Assembly: GCA_947683625.1 (NCBI GenBank)
Contig: CANTUR010000605.1
Span: 204,501 to 268,500, forward strand
Reading direction: 5' to 3'
DNA length: 64,000 bases
Origin: Mallotus nudiflorus
Lineage: Eukaryota > Streptophyta > Magnoliopsida > Malpighiales > Euphorbiaceae
Under the pieces are notes generated by a model, which was given only the letters and a program-made list of their open reading frames with translations, was not told the DNA's origin and searched no databases. How positions within the stretch are numbered: position 1 is the stretch's first letter; the number at the start of each line of letters is the position of its first letter. Shown piece by piece: positions 1-15,085 of this stretch. Made by a program: the position numbers and the translations under genes.

Positions 1-3000
1 CAAGGACCATGCTATATGAATCCTGGAGCTTGTTTCAGATGCAGATAGACGGGGCATTTTGTTATAGCATGTCCATATTCTAGTTACCAACAACAGTTTC
101 TACAGTAGTGCATTGTTAGTTCAGCTCAAGCTCCTTATCAATTGCCTTTAGCTCAGTATCCGAGTACAGCATAACTTGTTGCCCAGCAAGGGCTTGGCAG
201 AGGTAGTAGAGAAGGTGCCAGGGGTTTTGGTCAGGCTTCTACCAACTAGCAGGGAGGCCAAGGATAGGCAAGAGTTTTCACCCTCATCTGATAAGATGCT
301 GAGGCATCCAATGCCATTGTTGCAGGTATACTTTTATTCTGTTACTTGGATGCTAGAGTTTTGATTGATTTGAGTGCCACACATTCTTTTGTATCCCCTA
401 TTTTTTCTTTGAAGTCATGTTGGCAAGCTTTGAGGATGGCTTTTCCTTTATCTGTCGCCACTCCTCTAAGTGATTCGTTAGACACCAACGTTATTCTTTA
501 TGAATGTCTAGTGTTAGTGGGGGGCAGAGAATTGCTAGTGGAATTGGTGTTGTTGGATGTGATGGAGTTCATTGTGATCCTTAGTATAGATTGGTTATCT
601 CGACATTATGTTGTTGTTGATTATCAGAGTAAATAGGTGGTTTTTGAAAATTTTGTATGAAGAAGAGTTTAAGTTTGTGGGTGATAAGAGTTTTGCACCT
701 CAGAATCTCATTTTTGCTATCACGACTAAGAAGATGCTAAGGAAGAAGTATGGTACACTGAGATTGTGCATTGATTATAGAGAGTTAAATAAGGTGACAA
801 TGAAGGACAAGATTCCTCTTCTGAGGTTAGATGATTTGTTTGATTAACTTCAGGGTACACAATTCTTTTCCAAGGTTGACTTATGGTTGGGTTATCATCA
901 GTTACGGATTAGTGAAGCTGATGTTCCTAAAATGGTATTCTGCACTCGGTATGGTCACTATAAGCTTCTGGTGATGTCCTTTGGGTTAACTAATGCACTA
1001 ATTGCTTTTATGGATCTAATGAACATGGTATTCAGACCGTTTATATATTAGTTTATGGTAGTCTTCATTGATAATATACTAATATATTCGAAGAGTATAA
1101 AAGAGCACGTATATCATTTGAGGACAGTACTATAAACATTAAGAGAACATAAACTTTATGCTAAATTTTTGAAGTGCAATTTTTAGTTAGAGAGTGTTGC
1201 ATTACTTGGACACTTGGTGTATAAAGATGGTATTCAAGTTGATCCATAGAAGATTAAGGCAGTGTCTAAATGGCCTAGACCGATATCAGTCACTGAAATT
1301 CAAAGTTTTCTAGGTTTGGCTGGATACTATAGGAGCTTTGTGTAGGATTTCTTGAGAATTATAGCTCCTATGACTTGCCTAATTTAGAAGAACATGAAAT
1401 TTGTGTGGTCAGATGCTTGTGAGAACAGTTTTCAGTTATTGAAGGAGAAGTTGACCATAGCTCTAGTTTTGACCTTACTTAATGGAGAATACAAATATAC
1501 TATGTATTGTGATGCCTCTAGAGTCGATCTAAGTTGTGTGTTGATGCAGAATGGTAGGGTGATAGCTTATGCTTCAAGGTAGTTAAAGCAGCATGAATAG
1601 AATTATCTTACTCACGACCTAGAGATGGCCATAGTGATCTTTGCTCTCAAGATTTGGAGACATTATTTGTATGGGTTGACTTATGAGATTTTCACATATC
1701 ACAATAGTTTAAAGTACATTTTACAACAGAAAGATATAAACTTGAGGCAAAAGAGATGGTTGAAACTCATGAAGGATTATAATTGCGATATTCTTTATCA
1801 TCTAGGCATAGCTAATATGGTAGCAGACGCTTTGAGTAGGAAGTCCTCGAGTAGTCTTACTAACATTAGTGTGGCGAGGAGACCTTTGATCCAAGAGTTG
1901 CACCATTTAGTGGATAAAAGTTTAATGATGAAGATTAACATATCAAGAGGGCTGTTAGCTTAGTTTAGAGTGAGATTAGTATTGAGAGATAGGATTAAGG
2001 TAGCTCAGGGCTGAGCTCTTATTCTAGCAGAGCTTAAGGAGAATGTTTATGAGGGGAAGTTCATTGATTTCACACTTGATAATGAAGGTGTTTTATGGAT
2101 CAATGGTAGATGATGCGTTCCTAATGTGAATAATTTAAGAGAATAAATCCTTAAAGAAGCGCATTCTATAGCTTACAGTGTACATCCAAGTGTTACTAAG
2201 ATGTACTATAGCATCAAAGATTTGTACTGGTGGGATGGATTGAAGAACAATGTAGCTGATTATGTTTCTAAGTGCTTGAATTATCAACAAGTGAAAGTTG
2301 AGCATCAAAAGCCTTCTGGGAAGCTTCAACCTCTTCCTATTCCTGAGTGAAAATTGGAGAGAGTTGCTATGGATTTTGTGGTAGGGTTACCTCATTTAAA
2401 GGATGGATACAATTCTATCTGGGCAATTGTGGACAAGCTAACCAAGTCAGCTCACTTCTTACCAGTTAAAGCTATTTATTATATAGCTAAGTTAGCTAAG
2501 CTGTATGTTAAGCATATTGTGTGCCTTCATGGAGTGCTTATTTCAATTATATCTAATAGAGGTTCAGTGTCTACCTCTCAATTTTGGTAGAAGTTGCAGG
2601 CAGCAATGGGCACTAGGTTTGATTTTGGTACTACTTTTCACCCTCAGACAGATAGTCAATCTAAGAGGATGATCTAGACACTTGAGGATATGTTAAGGAT
2701 GTGTGTATTGGATCTTGGAGATAGTTAAGATGATCATTTGACACTGGTAGAGTTTGCATATAATAACAGCTACCATATCTATATTGAAATGGCACCATAT
2801 GAAGCTCTGTACGAAAGGAAGTGTAGATCTCCTCTATGTTGGAATGAGATTGGAGAGAGAGTGTTAACTAGACCTGAGATTATTCAGGATGCAGTGAAGA
2901 AGGTTGTTATGATCAGAAGAAGATTAGAAACCACAGCTAGCAGACAAAAGTGCTATGTAGATTTGAATCGCAAAGATGTGGAATTTCAGGTTGAAGACCA

Positions 3001-3463
3001 TATGTTTCTAAAGGTGTCTCCGATGAGGTTTGGCAAGAAGGGGAAATTAACACTGAGATATATTAGATTGTTTGAATTATGGAGAGAGTGGGCATGGTTT
3101 CATGTCGGTTGGTTTTGCCTTCGAATATGTCTCAAGTGCATCTAGTGTTCCATATCTTGATGTTGAGGAAGTATATTTCAGACCCTTCACATGTATTGTA
3201 GCATGTGAGTGTGGAAGTCAATGAAGACCTAATGTACAAGGAAGAGCTAGTTGCGATAGTGGATTATCAAGTTCGTCAGTTGCGTTCAAAACAGATCCTA
3301 AAGGTCAAGGTGTTGCGAAGGAGCAATAATGTGGAGGAGCACACGTGAGAGACTGAGGTTGAGATGTGGGTAGCCTACCCTTACTTTTTTTTTTTTCAAT
3401 AAATTCCTGTTTTCTATTCTTTTATTTGAAAATTCAATGACAAATTTTTATAAAAGGGAAGAT
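1..3463 (+). pseudogene. Decayed Ty3/gypsy (Tekay-like chromovirus) gag-pol, 5' truncated by the window
   Basis: Remnant polyprotein of a plant chromovirus. Seen in order: a CCHC zinc knuckle (31-75, C-x2-C-x4-H-x4-C, with CAG changed to TAG inside it); a retropepsin segment (346-636, active-site triad decayed to DLSATHSF); reverse transcriptase (about 700-1330) with a run matching the LRLCIDYRELNKVT block and the catalytic box decayed to FIDN; RNase H (1394-1850, ending VADALSRK); integrase (2100-2800, HPQTD box near 2640); and a C-terminal GPY/chromodomain-like tail (2960-3340). Stops and frame breaks occur throughout, and sequence between protease and RT is missing. The 5' LTR lies outside the window. 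It sits inside the copia element that resumes at 6362. Lineage is inferred from protein similarity and long LTRs; family level is secure, Tekay is likely. Confidence 0.88.
3451..3463 (+). other. Polypurine tract of gypsy element 1
   Basis: A purine-rich run (TAAAAGGGAAGAT) directly abuts the TGTTATAACCCG start of the 3' LTR. This is the expected position of the plus-strand primer. Confidence 0.6.
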
Positions 3464-6361
<2,898 letters not shown>

Positions 6362-7254
6362 TATGTGAATCTTGTTAACTAGGAAAAATGATAAAAATTC
6401 CTTTTATTGGAAAAGGTAACAGAGCTAATGATTTATTGGGCCTTATACATTCAGATGGTTGTGGACCATTAAGCTCAATTGCTAGAAGAGGTTTCCAATA
6501 CTTCATCTCTTTCATAGATAATTTCAGTAAATATGGCGATGTCTATCTAATGAAACATAAATATGAATCTTTTGAAAAGTTCAAAGTTTTCAAGAATGGA
6601 ATACAAAACCAACTTGGTAAAAATATTAAAACATTAAGATCTGATCGAGCTGGTGAATATTTAAGCTAAGAATTTATAGATCATCTTAGAGATTATGGGA
6701 TTATTTCATAATTGACTCCTCCAGGTACACCACAATGAAATGATGTGTCCAAATGGAGAAATAAGACTTTATTGGATATGGTTCGATCAATGATGAGTCA
6801 AGCTAATCTTCTAATCTCTTTTGGGGCCATGCTTTAGAAATTGCTGGATTCATTTTGAATAGAGTTCCAATAAAGGCAGTTGAAAAGACACCATATAAGA
6901 TGTGTACTGGAAAACCTCCTAGTTTGTCTTTTCTTAAGATTTGGGGATGTGATGCTTATGTGAAGCATTAAATCTCAGATAAACTGGCACCCAAATATGA
7001 TAAATGCCTTTTTATAGGATATCCTAAAGAAACTAAAGAATATTATTTCTACAATGCTTCTGAGAATAAAGTATTTGTTGCTCAAAATGGTATATTTTTG
7101 GAAAGAGAATTTATTTTCAAAGGATTTAGTGGGAGCTATAGACATCCAATATCGGGATAACATGTTATGGATACAGCAAAGGACTTCAATGATGAAAATG
7201 TCTTCGATGCATAATCTTTAAAAAATTCTAAGGGCTCTAAAAGGAAGAATTCAA
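6362..7254 (+). pseudogene. Ty1/copia integrase segment (5' part of the interrupted element)
   Basis: The reading frame resumes exactly after the gypsy LTR with a zinc-finger end (C-E-S-C-stop-L-G-K-M) followed by the copia integrase core. Visible blocks are the GLIHSDGCGP run near 6440, the FIDNFSKYG run near 6520, and the later KIWGCDAYVKH and FIGYPKETKEYYFYN blocks (6935-7050). Stops are scattered (for example at 6667 and 6970) and there is a frame break near 6830. It loses similarity near 7200 in the integrase-RT linker, where a solo-LTR-like insertion begins. The gag and 5' LTR must lie upstream of the gypsy insertion, outside the window. Confidence 0.85.
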
Positions 7255-9180
7255 TGTTTTCAGGGACTAAATCGTAAAGTTCTTTTTAGGGCCTAATTGC
7301 AAAATTTAAATTTTTCCAATGGCCTTTTTGTAATTAAATGTTAAATTTTTTTTTTTGCGTTTCGGAATTCCATAATTCCGACCGAAATTGCACAATCTCG
7401 GTCAGAATTGAACTCTTCCGTTTTTCTATTTCTAATTATTCCAATTTTAGGTGGTTTAAATTTTCTAATTAATTCAATCCTAAATTGGTTTAAACTTCCT
7501 AATTTTTTAATCCTATTTGGTTCAAAATTCCTAAATTCACTTTAGGAATGAGAATCACATTAGGATTAGGGTTAGGTTTCCTAGTTCCATTATAAAAGGG
7601 GAGCTAAGTAGAAGAGAAAAAAAAAGAAGAAAGAAAGGAGAAAAGGAAGGGGAGGAGAAAAAGAGAGGGGCATAGAAAAGAAGGAGAGGAGAGAAAGAAA
7701 ATTATGATTTTATTTTTCTTAATAAAAAAATTACTTTTGATTCATCAGATAATTCAAAACTCGTGAAGGATTTTTTGAAAAAAAGATTCAAAGACTTATC
7801 AAGAACGGTGAATCACATATCTGAGGAGCACCCTAATCATCCATAAGCATACCATATTCTTCTATTTTTCTTTTATTTATTTGTTTATTTATTATTCTAT
7901 TTATTTTATCATAATTTATTCATTAATTATTATTTTATTTTTTATGGTGATTATGGAGGAAAACACATGGTGATCATATGAGGAAGATAAATTTTATTGG
8001 AAATCTACAAATGACCATGGATAAAGCCCCGTAGAGACTTAGTTTCTAGGGTTTTATTTTTTATTTTTATTTTTTATTAATTATTTTATGAATTAATGTA
8101 ATAGCCCCAATAGTGGGAATAGTAATAAAATTATGTGTGTGGTTGCATATTTTTTAAATTGGTTAGTAAAATTAGGTTTCAATTTGGTAATCATTTAAAA
8201 TCAATGGAGGAAATAGATTAATTTAGGTTGTATGTTAATAAAAATTAGGATTTTAGTAAGGATTAATTTAGTTATTTATTTGATCTTATTTAATTATTTT
8301 CTTTATGTTTTTTTATTTGTTTTTGAGCTTATTTATTAGTTTTGTGTGTTTTGGGCCTTAAGCCCATTTTAGAATTTGATTTGTTTATTTTGGCCCATAT
8401 CACTTAATAATTAATTAGGTTTAATTAATTAAAATATATTTTTAGGTCCATAATTAATTAGATTTTAGGTTAGAAATACCTTTAGACCCATTTAGTTAAT
8501 TAAACATAGGCCCACTTAATTTAATTTAATTAATTTAGATTTAGCTCACTTAATTTAAGCATTTTTTTTTATAATTTGTAGATTTAAGATCATTATTTAA
8601 TTTAAACATGTAGAATTAAGCTCATTAATTTGAATACCTTCATAACATGTAGAATTAGGCCCATTATTAGATTTAAAATTAGTAGACTTAGGTTCATTTA
8701 ATTAAAATAAAAAGGAATTAGGTCTTTAGGTTCACTTATAATCTAAAACATGTAGACTTTAGCTCATTTATTTCAAATCCATGTAGATTAGACTAACTTA
8801 GGGATTATGTGATTTATTGAATGCATTATTTACTTGTATATTTCATGACTAGTTTGCCTTGGAGTTTATTGTTTTGGGTTTATATGAAATTGCATGTAAA
8901 TAGAGGATAAGATGGTAATTAATAAAGTAATTCTAAATGAACACAAGACTGAAAGAAGTTGATGTTCCGTATCCAGAATCTCCTAGTTGTGGTGCTATCT
9001 TTCTTTTAGGGAATCGAGTACCACCTTTTCGATATGTCCCAGTTATTACCCTGGGTGGTGACTCCTCATCTCCATGCCATGTCTTTGTGACAATGGTTAG
9101 TGTGTTCTTTAGAGCCTTGAGCTCAAACAGTGATGCGGTTGCTAAAATCTTGGATGCGCGCTAAACCCTGCCGTCTACAG
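7255..9180 (+). mobile_element. Solo-LTR-like insertion in the copia pol gene
   Basis: Non-coding sequence bounded by TG (TGTTTTCAGGGAC) and CA (GCCGTCTACA) separates copia integrase from copia RT. It contains a purine-rich transcribed-leader-like segment (7610-7700) just after a TATA box at 7591. The phrase CTGGGTGGTGACTCC near 9050 recalls the 3' region of Tat/Ogre-type LTRs. The five bases on each side (TTCAA and GGAGT) do not match, and roughly a kilobase of copia linker and RT is missing. Insertion was therefore accompanied or followed by deletion. The lineage is a weak inference. Confidence 0.5.
7591..7600 (+). promoter_or_regulatory. TATA box inside the solo-LTR-like insertion
   Basis: TATAAAAGGG, followed after about 20 bases by a purine-rich AGAAGAGAAAAAAAAAGAAG-type leader. 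This is the expected layout of an LTR promoter; no activity can be shown from sequence. Confidence 0.45.
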
Positions 9181-10195
9181 GAGTGCAATTGTGTTTTTAG
9201 TACTGTATATTGATGACACATTACTCATTGGAAATAATATCCCTATTTTACAAAATGTTAAATCATGGATAGGGAATTGTTTCTCAATGAAAGACTTAGA
9301 TGAAGTCGCTTATATATTAGGCATCAAGATTTATAGAGATAGATCTAAAAGGCTTATTGGCCAAAGTCAGAGAGCTTACATTGATAAGGTATTAAACAGG
9401 TTTAGCATGCAAGACTCTAAGAGAGGATTCTTGCCAATTTCATATGGCATTAGTCTTAGTAAGACTCAGTGTCCTATGACACAAGATGAGTGAGACCGTA
9501 TGAGTAAGATTCCATATGCTTATGCTATTGGATCTATCATGTATACAATGTTGTGTACTCGACTTAATGTTTCATATGCCTTAAGCACAATGAGCAGATA
9601 CTAGTCAGACCCAGGTGAAAGTCACTGGAAATTAGTTAAAAATATCCTTAAGTACTTGAGAAGAACTAAGGATGCATTTTTACTATATGGTGGTAAGGAA
9701 TATGAACTAGTTGTAAATGGTTACACGGATGCCAGCTCCTAAAGTGAAAAAGATGATTTTTTATCACAATCAGGTTATGCGTTTTGTTTGAATGGAGGTG
9801 CAGTAAGCTGGAGAAGTTCCAAGAAAGACACCATTGCTGATTCTACAATAGAAGTTGAGTATATAACTGCCTCAGAAGCAGCTAAGGAGGCTATTTGCAT
9901 CAAGAAGTTCATAATTGGACTAGGTGTTGTTCCTAGTATATCAGATTAAATGAACTTATATTGTGACAATAATGGAGCTATAACTCAAGTTAAGGAGCCC
10001 AAATCACATTAGAGATCCAAACACATACTCAGGTGTTATCATCTCATTTGAGAAATCATTGAGAGAGGAGATGTGAAGATATGCAGAGTACCTACAAATG
10101 ATAATGCTGTTGATCCACTGACTAAGCCTCTTCCACAGCCTAAGCATGAGAGTCATACTAGGTCCATAGGTATTAGTTTTAATATAGAATGAGCC
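9181..10195 (+). pseudogene. Ty1/copia reverse transcriptase C-terminus and RNase H
   Basis: It starts abruptly just before the RT catalytic box, which is read as FLVLYIDDTLLIGN (about 9196-9237). It continues through GIKIYRDRSKRLIG, a long undisturbed stretch to 9493, then RNase H with NGYTDAS (9718-9738), SQSGYAFCLNGGAVSW (9766-9815) and the C-terminal DPLTKPL block near 10115. Stops at 9491, 9601, 9739, 9947, 10010 and elsewhere disable it. Spacing to the LTR at 10213 is normal for copia. It is the 3' half of the element whose integrase lies at 6362-7254. Confidence 0.9.
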
Positions 10196-11207
10196 TAGTG
10201 CAAGTGGGAAATTGTTAGTGATATGCACTAGGTCAATCATGTATGAACATGTTTTAACTTTATCATTTTATTTAATAAAGAGGCATTTTTCATTATCATT
10301 TTGTGTTATAATAATTACTTGAATAGTCAATTCTTACTAAGGTCATCAAGTATGTAACTTGATAGTAAAACCCTTAGATTAAATATGAGTTATATTCAAA
10401 TTATCCCTAGTCATAATAATGTATTATGGCTAGTATGGTGTTGATTGATGATTATGTTTTACTAATTGTGAATTTGAGATATTAAGTCAACTCATAAGTA
10501 CTTATTTGAGAAATAAAGTATTGGATTGGCCTATCATAAGAATACTATATAGATAATTGTTATAAGTATTTCTCATCACAGTAATATTGGCTTAGTCCTT
10601 TGACATTAAAATCACCATGGATTTCTACATTACTATTTTGTATTTTGACACAATCTTACATTATCTTTAATCGGATGATAAAATAGGTTATTGTTGGGTA
10701 TAAAATGAGTTATGTGAGTGATTGAGAAGGAATTTGTCCCTCATTTAATATGAGTAAGCTATCTATGGGGCCCTTGATAAGATAGACCGAGGAAAATGCA
10801 GAGTCATGCTAAAGTAAATTGATAAAGAGTTATCATTCTCAGTCTACTTCGAATTAAAAAATTATATGATTGAATTCTATAAGGATGACATAATCTATGC
10901 TTTATATTCAATTAAGATATCATATGACAAAAGGACTAGAATATTCACTGTATATTAGGTTATGTCAAATTATTAACTTCACATGACTTGGGTAGTCAAA
11001 ATGTCTTACTAGAGGCCACTAATGACTTGTAGGCCTAAATAGAGATTTAACGTCCACTGCCAACGTCATATGAACCTACAGGGTCACACACTTTAAACAA
11101 GCCCAAAACAAATATAGATTTAATAAGTCCAAATAAGCTCTGTGGAAATAAATAAATAAATAAAATATTTATTTATTTATTTAAGGTAAAGGTTATCTTA
11201 AATAAAT

Positions 11208-14200
11208 TGTCACGACCCGAACCCGAGGGCACGTGACCAACACTAGGGAATGGGAAGACATAAGGCCTCTGAAACCCGTAGTAAGCCTTAAAGAAAAGAT
11301 AAACAGCTCCTTACAATTTAAAACTTTATTTTAAAATAGAACACATTATCAAATTGATTTTTCTTAAAAATAAACAAATTCAAGTGCTTAATAGAAATGT
11401 GTTTCAACGTCACGTATTATAAATTAAACTTAAATCTTATACATAAGCGTGGTTTGTGCAAATAAACTACACAATATACTTAAAACATACAACTCTTAGT
11501 ACATATACTACTGCAGCATCCTAGAATAATACAACAGTACAACTTACAATGACCTATATAAAATAGCCGGTGAAGAAGAAACTCGGCGTGGAGGTAGTTT
11601 GAGGTCGAACTCCCAAGCTTCTGAAAAAAAATAAATTGAGGGGAATCAGACCTCACTGAGTAAGTCAATAAAAAGAGCTGTATGGTTTGAAAACCTTTTT
11701 TCTTTTTTTTTTATTTGAAAACTATATATATATAATGAAAATAACTTATAATGTATAAGTATAGCCTTTGAAAAATCTTGGTAGAACCCTAAACCCAAAA
11801 ATCTACATGGCCAATTGGGCCCACTTATTCCAACTAGACTACCGGTCTCCGAGAGCAAAGGCATCAACCGAGGCACCAAGTCGTAGTCATCCACTTAATC
11901 CAAATACATGGCACTGGCAGTCCCCGAGAGCAAAGGCATCAACTGAGACACCCATCCCAGTCCATTATCAACCTTACAATCACTGGCGGTCCCCAAGAGC
12001 AAAGGCTTCCACCGAGACACCCGTGCCAGTTTAGCATTCACCAAACATATATATATATATCGGATCCATCTCTCAATCTCTACCATATGCACATAGTCCT
12101 GGTGAAGCCCATCAGGTAGCCCATTCTACCAAAATTTCTCAAAATCGATTTTAAATAAATAAAAAACATTTAAATCTTAAATAATAGCCTTTAAATTAAA
12201 CAATCATATAATCAATATAATGAAAATACGAGTGCATGCATTCTTTAAATAAACACACACACAGATCGTTCTATTGACTTGCAAGATGAATGCGAAGGCT
12301 GACGACCACACGTTTGCCTCGGTCTTACGGCTTCTGCTCCGATATGCTCTAGAAAGAAATAATAAATCGATTTTAAAACATGACTATGGAATTGAAATCA
12401 ACAATCAACAAAACAATAAAATTCCAGGCTGACTCGAGGAAAATCGGACAAGACTCGATAGACAGGATATAACCTAACTAACGGTAGAAATTCATAACGA
12501 ATATCACGTTTTACGAGAAAATCTATCGAAATTTCGACAGAGTCTCCTCTGTAAAATGGACGTATCTCTACCAAAGGTAGAGCTAGACCTATATAGAAAA
12601 TGCACTTCTAATAACCACAAACATACACACTCGAGTCGAGCTCCTAAAACTACATTTAGCCCCGACCGAGATCTCAACTCAACGAAACATCAAGAATTAA
12701 TAACATTTATTTCTCAAAATACATATTTCACATACACATATACTAAAAATAAATAAAAATATATAAAATTTCAATTATTCAAAAATTAAACAACTAAATT
12801 AGCATTTCATTATCAAGATATAATTAAAGCCTAAATTAAAACCATTATAATGTATTATATATATATAATATTTGGAATTTATATTCAAAATTAACACTAC
12901 TTAATTAAAAATATCAATTAATTTATAAAAATTCTCTAAACCCCTTAATTATTAATAAAACTAACTAAAATATATATTTAACTATAATTAGCGTAAAATT
13001 ACATTTTTACCCCTAAATACATAAATTACATAATGTATTATTAGTACTAAAAAATAATTCCTTAAAATTATTTAATCATCCCAAAAATTATTTTTCTCAA
13101 AATTAATCTTTCTAATATAATTAAAACATAAAATCAACCAATAATTTCTTCTAAAAATACAATTTAACCTAAAAATCACATTTGACATAAACTCAAAAAT
13201 ATTTATAAAAATAGTATAAAAATCTCAAAAATTATAATTTGAGTTCTAAAATTATTAACATTCACTAATAACTTCAATTATTAAAATTTCATAATTTTTC
13301 ACAATAATTTTTGAAATTAATAAAAATATTAATTAAATACCTAAAATCCTAAATTCACAATTAACACAAAAATTTTCTAAAATCTTAAATAAAATTAATA
13401 TACCAAGAACAATTAACTATAATTACTCTAATTTCACTAATTAAACCAAATAAAAATCCAATAAATTCAAATAAAAATTAAATAAAATCATAAAAAATTC
13501 TGTAAATTAAGGAAAATTAAGAAAAATGCTTAAAAATTCGAATTGGAGCAATTAAGTGGCATAATTCAACATTTACCTAAGAACAACCTAAAATCAACAT
13601 CCAATTTCGATCAACAACCAGAAAACGACCTAAAATCAACCTAAAAACAACACAGAGCAACTCACCTTCAACCTCTAATTTTGACGTCGGAGGTGAGTTG
13701 TAGCGGCGGCTCTTGGCTTGGACAGACACCTAAGAGCATGAAGGAAGTTAGGGAAGCTTGTGTGGCACCGGATCAACTTCGATCGAATCTGACAGAGGAA
13801 GAAGATGAGGAACGGTAGCAGCAGCACCTTCCCTGGCAGCTTGGCACGACGGCAATGGCTTCTCAGGCGGTGGAAGAAGGAATGGCATGATGAGAGGGAA
13901 GAAAAAGACTGTGAGGGGCGGAGAGGGGAGGATGGCAGCAGCTGAGGGAGGACGGGAGGTAAGCTTCTTTCTTCCTTTTTATTTTTCTTTTCTTTTTTGT
14001 TTATATATATATATATATATGCATGTATTAAATAGCACATAAATTGACCATGAGGTTAATATAGTTTATTAATAATAATAATAAATGTCATAATAATAAA
14101 ATAATACTCACATAAATTAATAACACTAAAATAATATTAATATTAATATTAATATTATATATATATATATATATATACCTCCATTAGATAGAAAAATAAT

Positions 14201-14289
14201 TATCACTTATATAATATAACCTAAAAGTATTTATTAAAAAAAATTCAAATTCAAAATTACTTTATTCAATTAAAATGTAAGGTATTACA
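11208..14289 (-). mobile_element. Solo LTR 1 of a 3.1 kb Ty3/gypsy LTR family
   Basis: It is bounded by TGTCACGACCC on the left and GTATTACA on the right (read on minus: TGTAATAC...GGGTCGTGACA). A perfect five-base target duplication, TAAAT, lies at 11203-11207 and 14290-14294. There is no internal coding region, so it is a solo LTR left by LTR-LTR recombination. It shares its length, both ends, the triple repeat (11842-12030), the GC-rich block (13675-13960) and the TA tract with the copy at 56202-59306. It lies within the copia 3' LTR. The lineage is probably the one represented at 3464-6361. Confidence 0.9.
11842..12030. repeat. Three ~70 bp-spaced copies of a 30 bp motif in solo LTR 1
   Basis: The motif CCCCGAGAGCAAAGGCATC, followed by an ACCGAGRCACC tail, occurs near 11847, 11922 and 11991. 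The second LTR of the family keeps the same three copies (56822-57003). Read on plus, they encode a repeated SPRAKASTET phrase, but the frame is not conserved between the LTRs. Confidence 0.8.
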
Positions 14290-14394
14290 TAAATAAAATA
14301 TTATTTCTGATTTAATTTTAAATAAAATCAGAATAAGAATAAATGAGAAATTACCAAAAGGTCATTTGGTAAGTGAAACCCTAATTTAAATGTC

Positions 14395-14402
14395 TATAAA
14401 TA
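14395..14402 (+). promoter_or_regulatory. TATA box of the copia 3' LTR
   Basis: TATAAATA about 410 bases before the proposed LTR end, in a position consistent with a U3/R boundary. Confidence 0.4.
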
Positions 14403-14807
14403 TATTATATTCTCTAGGGTTTTAAACACTCTCATTATTCTGCCACCAAATTCGTTTTCTCTCCTTTTAGAAAAAAAAGCACAGATTTTTTTGATTCTTG
14501 ATTTGTGAGAAATCAAGAGAAGGTGCTAGCATACAAGTATTCATTTTCAATCAAGGGTTATTCATATGGACACTTATGGAGGACAGATTCTTTTGGAGAT
14601 GTCTCAATCTGAACTAGAAAATTAAAAGCTCGAGGTAGGGTGTTATTGGAGTGAACCTCCTCTCTCCATTTTAGAAATCTTGTCTCTTCTACATTTATGG
14701 TAAGATTTTGAAAACCTTAGATTTAATTAATTAATTGAATTACTTGGATTTGGGTTTGTGATTAAAATTTAATTTTTTCGCTACGTATGGAGTCACGAAA
14801 CCCTACA

Positions 14808-15085
14808 GATCTCAAGGCGATTCGTACCACGCAATATGGGGAATCCTTAACCAAAAATCATAATAATTAAGAGGGTTCATCCTGAGGCGCTTTGTACCAC
14901 ACCATATAGAGAATCCCTAACCAAGAGATCATAATAACTAAGGGGGTTCATCCTAAGGCGGTTCATACCACGCCATATGGGAAATTCTTAACCAAAAGAA
15001 ATTATGATAACTAAGCACATCTTAGGGCAGTTCGCACCACACCATATGGGGAATCACTAATAGAAAATTCATCATAAGGTGATTA
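14808..15085. repeat. Tandem array, about four copies of a ~70 bp unit
   Basis: Degenerate copies begin near 14811, 14882, 14953 and 15021. Each contains a CTNAGGCG core, a TACCACRCCATATGGGGAAT-type block and an ATAATAACTAAG tail. The period is 68-71 bp. It begins directly after the proposed copia LTR end. No coding potential is apparent. Confidence 0.8.

Larger units (their letters stand above)
10213..14807 (+). mobile_element. 3' LTR of the copia element, split by a nested solo LTR
   Basis: The LTR starts TGTTAGTGATATGC right after the purine tract AAGTGGGAAAT (10202-10212). Its two parts, 10213-11207 and 14295-14807, join across the TAAAT-flanked solo LTR, giving an original LTR of about 1.5 kb. 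The right part holds a TATA box (14395) and a leader-like stretch. The end is placed at CCCTACA (14807), by the TG...CA rule only. The start is well supported and the end is tentative. Confidence 0.6.

Noticed and set aside
11768..12034. Plus-strand frame with three SPRAKASTET repeats, suggesting a repeat protein
   Set aside because: It is antisense to the solo LTR, and the frame is not kept in the sister LTR at 56819-57005; the DNA motif is what is conserved.
14808..15085. Regular repeats with variable spacers, considered as a CRISPR-like array
   Set aside because: The whole ~70 bp unit is repeated, with no unique spacers, no cas genes and a plant genomic context.
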